Assembly (NCBI GenBank): GCA_017998095.1
Contig: JAGODU010000029.1
Location: 1-34,182 of the forward strand
DNA: 34,182 nt
Source of the DNA: Prolixibacteraceae bacterium
GTDB taxonomy: Bacteria > Bacteroidota > Bacteroidia > Bacteroidales > Prolixibacteraceae
Reading direction: 5' to 3'
Under the pieces are notes generated by a model. That model saw only the letters and a list, made by a program, of their open reading frames with translations. It did not search any database and was not told where the DNA came from. Positions 33,604 to 34,182 of the stretch are shown one piece after another (within the stretch, counting starts at the first letter, position 1; each line of letters begins with the position of its first letter). Position numbers and translations under genes: made by a program.

Positions 33604-34182
33604 AACAAACCTGTTTTATTTTTAATAAAATTAAGAATATCATTTTTATTTGCAGGATCAAACCATGTAATTTCAGGATCACTATTGAACCATGTCAATT
33701 GCCTGCGTGCATATCTTCTGCTGTTTCTTTTTATCAAATCGATTGCCGTGGGCAAATCAATTTCATTTTCAAAGTAAGAGAAAAGTTCTTTATACCCCAC
33801 AGTTTTTAGAGAGTTGAGATGTTTGAATTCGAAAACTGATCTTGCTTCTTCTACAAGTCCATTTTTTATCATATCATCAACCCGATGGTTTATTCTTTCA
33901 TGAAGAATTTTTCTGTCAGTATTAAGTCCGATTTTTAAAATATTAAAATCTCTTTGCTTTTTTGTATTTGTTCTTAAGGAAGAATATTTTTTTCCTGTCA
34001 TATAAAAAATCTCAAGAGCATGCATTACTCTTTTAGGATTTTTAATATCTGAAGTCTCGTAATATTCCGGATCTATTTTTTTCAATTCAAATCGAAGAGG
34101 CTCGAGACCATCTCTTTCAAAACGCTCAATTATATTTTTTCTTATTGTAGTATCTATTGTTGGAAGATCATCAATTCCGTTA
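33600..34182 (-). CDS. miaA: tRNA dimethylallyltransferase, partial (5' end outside window)
   Basis: The frame is open to the right edge, about 194 codons visible of the usual 300 or so. The visible C-terminal two-thirds has NGIDDLPTIDTTIRKNIIER, then DIKNPKRVMHALEIFYMTGK, FNILKIGLNTDRKILHERIN, RVDDMIKNGLVEEARSVFE, VGYKELFSYFENEIDLPTAI and RRYARRQLTWFNSDPEITWF, all classic MiaA segments. It adds dimethylallyl to A37 of tRNAs reading UNN codons. Its stop overlaps the glycosyltransferase start (ATGA), so the heptose operon is transcribed with miaA from a promoter outside the window. The P-loop at its N-terminus is not visible. Confidence 0.95.
   Translation of the reverse strand, partial: NGIDDLPTIDTTIRKNIIERFERDGLEPLRFELKKIDPEYYETSDIKNPKRVMHALEIFYMTGKKYSSLRTNTKKQRDFNILKIGLNTDRKILHERINHRVDDMIKNGLVEEARSVFEFKHLNSLKTVGYKELFSYFENEIDLPTAIDLIKRNSRRYARRQLTWFNSDPEITWFDPANKNDILNFIKNKTGLL

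Overview
The window looks like chromosome from a member of the Bacteroidota, most likely the Bacteroidales. DNA is AT-rich. Several genes have a TAnnTTTG box a short distance upstream, the -7 element of the Bacteroidota primary sigma factor, and the purA copy has TTTG 19 nt further up. The gene families fit too: a DUF4831 protein, a YfbK-type von Willebrand protein beside an ECF sigma factor, a purA/Fur-family/Rsh cluster, and a GDP-heptose operon.

Region 1 (1 to about 5233) is the right-hand part of an integrated mobile element whose left end lies outside the window. It holds an XRE-type controller gene cut by the window edge, a divergent three-helix membrane protein, a small regulator-like protein, a rolling-circle-type replication initiator, an excisionase-like HTH protein, an unknown protein coupled to the integrase, and a tyrosine integrase. 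The element appears to end in a copy of the 3' end of a tRNA-like gene (5213-5233), followed by a strong hairpin that would have been that gene's own terminator. Two perfect dyads sit between the XRE gene and the membrane-protein gene. Three 20-bp direct repeats at exactly 45-bp spacing lie inside the replication gene.

Region 2 (5364-13255) carries an envelope/stress group: a secreted VWA protein divergent from an ECF sigma factor and an anti-sigma-like protein with a TonB-type C-terminus, then an exported Mn-type superoxide dismutase, aspS, and a MATE transporter. The MATE gene has a long leader containing a predicted three-way-junction RNA and a 44-codon ORF whose stop overlaps the MATE start. 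I consider this leader the best candidate for an undescribed regulatory system here.

Region 3 (13520-25226) contains a 44-aa single-helix membrane ORF, tadA, an unknown protein ending in seven prolines, a TPR/HisKA_2 sensor kinase with a LytTR response regulator, two tandem POT peptide transporters, nnr, a DUF4831 lipo/secreted-type protein and the dipeptidase pepD. A 39-bp repeat (four copies, plus one inverted half) separates pepD from purA.

Region 4 (25464-34182) runs entirely on the minus strand: rsh, a Fur-family regulator and purA, preceded by miaA (5' end outside the window) overlapping a glycosyltransferase and the hddA-gmhA-hddC-gmhB genes. Together the last four supply the complete route from sedoheptulose 7-phosphate to GDP-D-glycero-alpha-D-manno-heptose, with the glycosyltransferase as its likely user. 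Family calls come from reading motifs by eye; no database search was possible.
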